Position numbers and translations under genes: made by a program. A model generated the notes under the pieces. The model did not search any database, was not told the DNA's origin, and worked only from the letters and a program-made list of their open reading frames with translations. Shown here in pieces: positions 62,259 to 64,000 of a stretch of DNA of 64,000 nt. This DNA is from an uncultured Selenomonadales bacterium (GTDB taxonomy: Bacteria; Bacillota; Negativicutes; Acidaminococcales; Acidaminococcaceae), in NCBI GenBank assembly GCA_900315925.1, contig ONAV01000013.1, forward strand, positions 1 through 64,000, written 5' to 3'. The stretch's first letter is position 1, and every line of letters begins with the position of its first letter.

Positions 62259-64000
62259 ATGTCCGATAAAGAGAACCAGAATGTAACCATTGAAGAATTC
62301 TTTGAGTTTTTAAAAACCTATCTTGATGAAAAGCAGATCGCCTTCGTTAAAAAAGCCTATGACTTTGCTGCTAAGATGCATGCAGATCAGAAGCGGCGTT
62401 CCGGCGAGCCGTATATTATTCATCCAATCCAGGTTGCCAATATCCTCGCCCAGATGAAGATGGACGAGGAAACGCTGGCTGCCGCGTTTTTGCATGATGT
62501 GGTGGAGGATACGGATACTACTCTTCAACAATTGAAAGAAATGTTTGGCACGAAAGTAGCCATGCTGGTAGACGGCGTGACCAAGCTGGGAAAAATTGAG
62601 TATATTTCCAAAGAAGAACGGCAGATTGAAAATTACCGTAAGATGTTCCTGGCCATGGCCCAGGATATCCGGGTGGTTATCATAAAACTGGCGGACCGTT
62701 TGCACAACATGCGGACCATGAAATACATGCCGGTTCACAAGCAGCAGTCCATTTCCAAGGAAACCCTGGAGATTTACGCGCCCCTGGCTAATCGTCTGGG
62801 CATTTATACAATCAAGTGGGAATTGGAGGACATGGCCTTCCGGTATCGGGATCCGGAACTGTATTACAATCTGGTAGAGCAGGTTAAGACAAAACGGAAA
62901 GAACGGGAAGCCATGATCAACGACGCCATGGAGACCCTGCGCCAGGAACTGGACAGGGTTAATATCCGTTGTGAGATCCAGGGTCGTCCCAAAAATTTCT
63001 ACAGTATTTATAAGAAAATGATGCGGGATCATAAAGAACTGAATGAGATTTATGACCTGCTGGCCATCCGTGTACTGGTGGATACAGTAAAGGACTGTTA
63101 CGGAACGCTGGGGATTGTGCACGGATTGTGGCGCCCGATTCCGGGACGGTTCAAAGATTATGTTGCGGTACCTAAGTCCAACATGTATCAGTCCCTGCAT
63201 ACTACCGTGGCCTTTACCAACGGCCAGCCGCTGGAGATCCAGATTCGTACATTCGAGATGCACCGTATCAGCGAATTCGGTATCGCTGCTCACTGGCGGT
63301 ATAAGGAAAGCGGCGGTTCCAATCCGGCTACCGGGTCGGACAAAAGCTATGCGGAGAAACTGTCCTGGCTGCGTCAGCTGCTGGAATGGCACAATGACAT
63401 GAGCGATTCCAAAGACTTTGTCAATACCGTAAAAATGGATGTCTTTGCGGACGAAGTCTTTGTGTTCACCCCCCGGGGCGATGTCATCGACCTGCCGGTG
63501 GGCTCCGTGCCCATCGACTTTGCGTACCGGATCCATACGGATGTAGGCAACCGTTGTATTGGCGCCAAGGTAAACGGACGTATTGTGCCGTTGGACTATA
63601 AACTGTCCAACGGCGATATTGTGGAAGTCATCACCAGCAAGCAGGCTTCCGGTCCCAGCCGTGACTGGATCAACATTGCCGGCTCATCCGATACCCGCAA
63701 TAAGATCAAGTCCTGGTTCAAAAAGGAACGCAAGGAAGAGAACATTGAGCGCGGCCGCGACATGCTGGAAAAAGAATGCAAGCGGCTGGGTTATAACCAT
63801 AAAGAATTTGCCAGTCAGGATAAACTAAAATCCGTGGCAGAGAAACTGCGCCTGCCGGATGTGGACGGACTGCTGGCTTCCCTGGGATACGGGGGAACGA
63901 CCCTGACGGCTATCATGTCCCGGCTGGTGGACATTTACAAGCAGGAACAGCAAAAGCAACTGCAGAGCAAAAAAGATCTGTCCCAATTGCTGGCGGAACT
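62259..64000 (+). CDS. rel: Bifunctional (p)ppGpp synthetase/hydrolase Rel, 3' end outside the window
   Basis: Rel makes and degrades (p)ppGpp in the stringent response. The open frame gives 580 residues. The HD hydrolase domain contains AAAFLHDVVEDTDTT and KLADRLHNMRTMKYM, so hydrolysis looks intact. The synthetase domain has RPKNFYSIYKKMM, DLLAIRVLVDTVKDCYG and DYVAVPKSNMYQSLHTTV. The TGS domain (VFVFTPRGDVIDLPVGSVPIDFAYRIHTDVG) follows. The ACT-containing C-terminus runs beyond position 64000. AAGGAAGG lies eight bases before ATG 62259. Confidence 0.96.
   Translation, partial: MSDKENQNVTIEEFFEFLKTYLDEKQIAFVKKAYDFAAKMHADQKRRSGEPYIIHPIQVANILAQMKMDEETLAAAFLHDVVEDTDTTLQQLKEMFGTKVAMLVDGVTKLGKIEYISKEERQIENYRKMFLAMAQDIRVVIIKLADRLHNMRTMKYMPVHKQQSISKETLEIYAPLANRLGIYTIKWELEDMAFRYRDPELYYNLVEQVKTKRKEREAMINDAMETLRQELDRVNIRCEIQGRPKNFYSIYKKMMRDHKELNEIYDLLAIRVLVDTVKDCYGTLGIVHGLWRPIPGRFKDYVAVPKSNMYQSLHTTVAFTNGQPLEIQIRTFEMHRISEFGIAAHWRYKESGGSNPATGSDKSYAEKLSWLRQLLEWHNDMSDSKDFVNTVKMDVFADEVFVFTPRGDVIDLPVGSVPIDFAYRIHTDVGNRCIGAKVNGRIVPLDYKLSNGDIVEVITSKQASGPSRDWINIAGSSDTRNKIKSWFKKERKEENIERGRDMLEKECKRLGYNHKEFASQDKLKSVAEKLRLPDVDGLLASLGYGGTTLTAIMSRLVDIYKQEQQKQLQSKKDLSQLLAE

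Noticed and set aside
1-64000. CRISPR arrays, rRNA genes, prophage or integron genes
   Set aside because: No regularly spaced repeats, rRNA stretches, integrases, transposases or phage structural genes were seen in the window.

Overview
The window reads as a chromosomal segment of a Negativicutes bacterium (Firmicutes with an outer membrane), most likely near Acidaminococcaceae. This is inferred from gene content, not from a phylogeny. Firmicute-type division genes (mraZ, sepF, ylmH, divIVA, sbp, DUF881) sit next to a T-box-controlled ileS, a CIRCE-controlled heat-shock operon, floA, a two-domain PPK2 and a PTP-like phytase. MurE carries the DNPR motif expected for meso-diaminopimelate. Nearly all genes are on the + strand; only rpsT, a DUF1858 protein and one small hypothetical gene are on the - strand.

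Layout. 1-1649: folate genes, a broken folP and folK. 1808-3805: potassium transporter kup. 4271-18864: a dcw division/cell-wall cluster (mraZ, rsmH, ftsL-like, murE, murF, mraY, murD, murG, murC, ddl, ftsQ, DUF881, sbp, ftsZ). ftsI, ftsW, murB and ftsA are absent from it. 18920-21708: nrdR, rpsT and lepA. 21801-28149: an accessory block with four Nif11-type peptide precursors with double-Gly sites and different Cys-containing cores, a geranylgeranyl-reductase-like FAD enzyme, a NUDIX hydrolase, a GlcD-type FAD dehydrogenase and a CAT-family acetyltransferase. 28159-34847: hemW, a frameshifted hrcA behind a perfect CIRCE, then grpE, dnaK and dnaJ.

35022-46304: a flavin-reductase fragment fused in frame to a PTP-like phytase, rsmE, prmA (with a partial duplication of its own 5' end), mtaB, hinT, rpsU, yqeY, floA, a charged hypothetical protein, PPK2 and a B12-binding radical SAM protein. 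46339-52807: pgeF, yggS, sepF, proC, ylmH, a very long divIVA and a phosphoglycerate mutase-like gene. 52838-55949: T-box leader and ileS. 56042-64000: a 120-bp hairpin element, a small hypothetical gene, a hotdog thioesterase, a class IV aminotransferase homologue without its PLP lysine, a small membrane protein, tRNA-Leu(CAA), an SH3 protein, recJ and the start of rel.

Most interesting points: the multi-core Nif11 precursor family with no visible dedicated maturase; two families of small inverted-repeat elements; a roughly 34-bp motif repeated upstream of three genes within 5 kb; the lysine-less aminotransferase homologue; and scars of small deletions or duplications (folP, hrcA, flavin reductase/phytase, prmA). 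An assembly error must be excluded for folP and hrcA before they are called biology.
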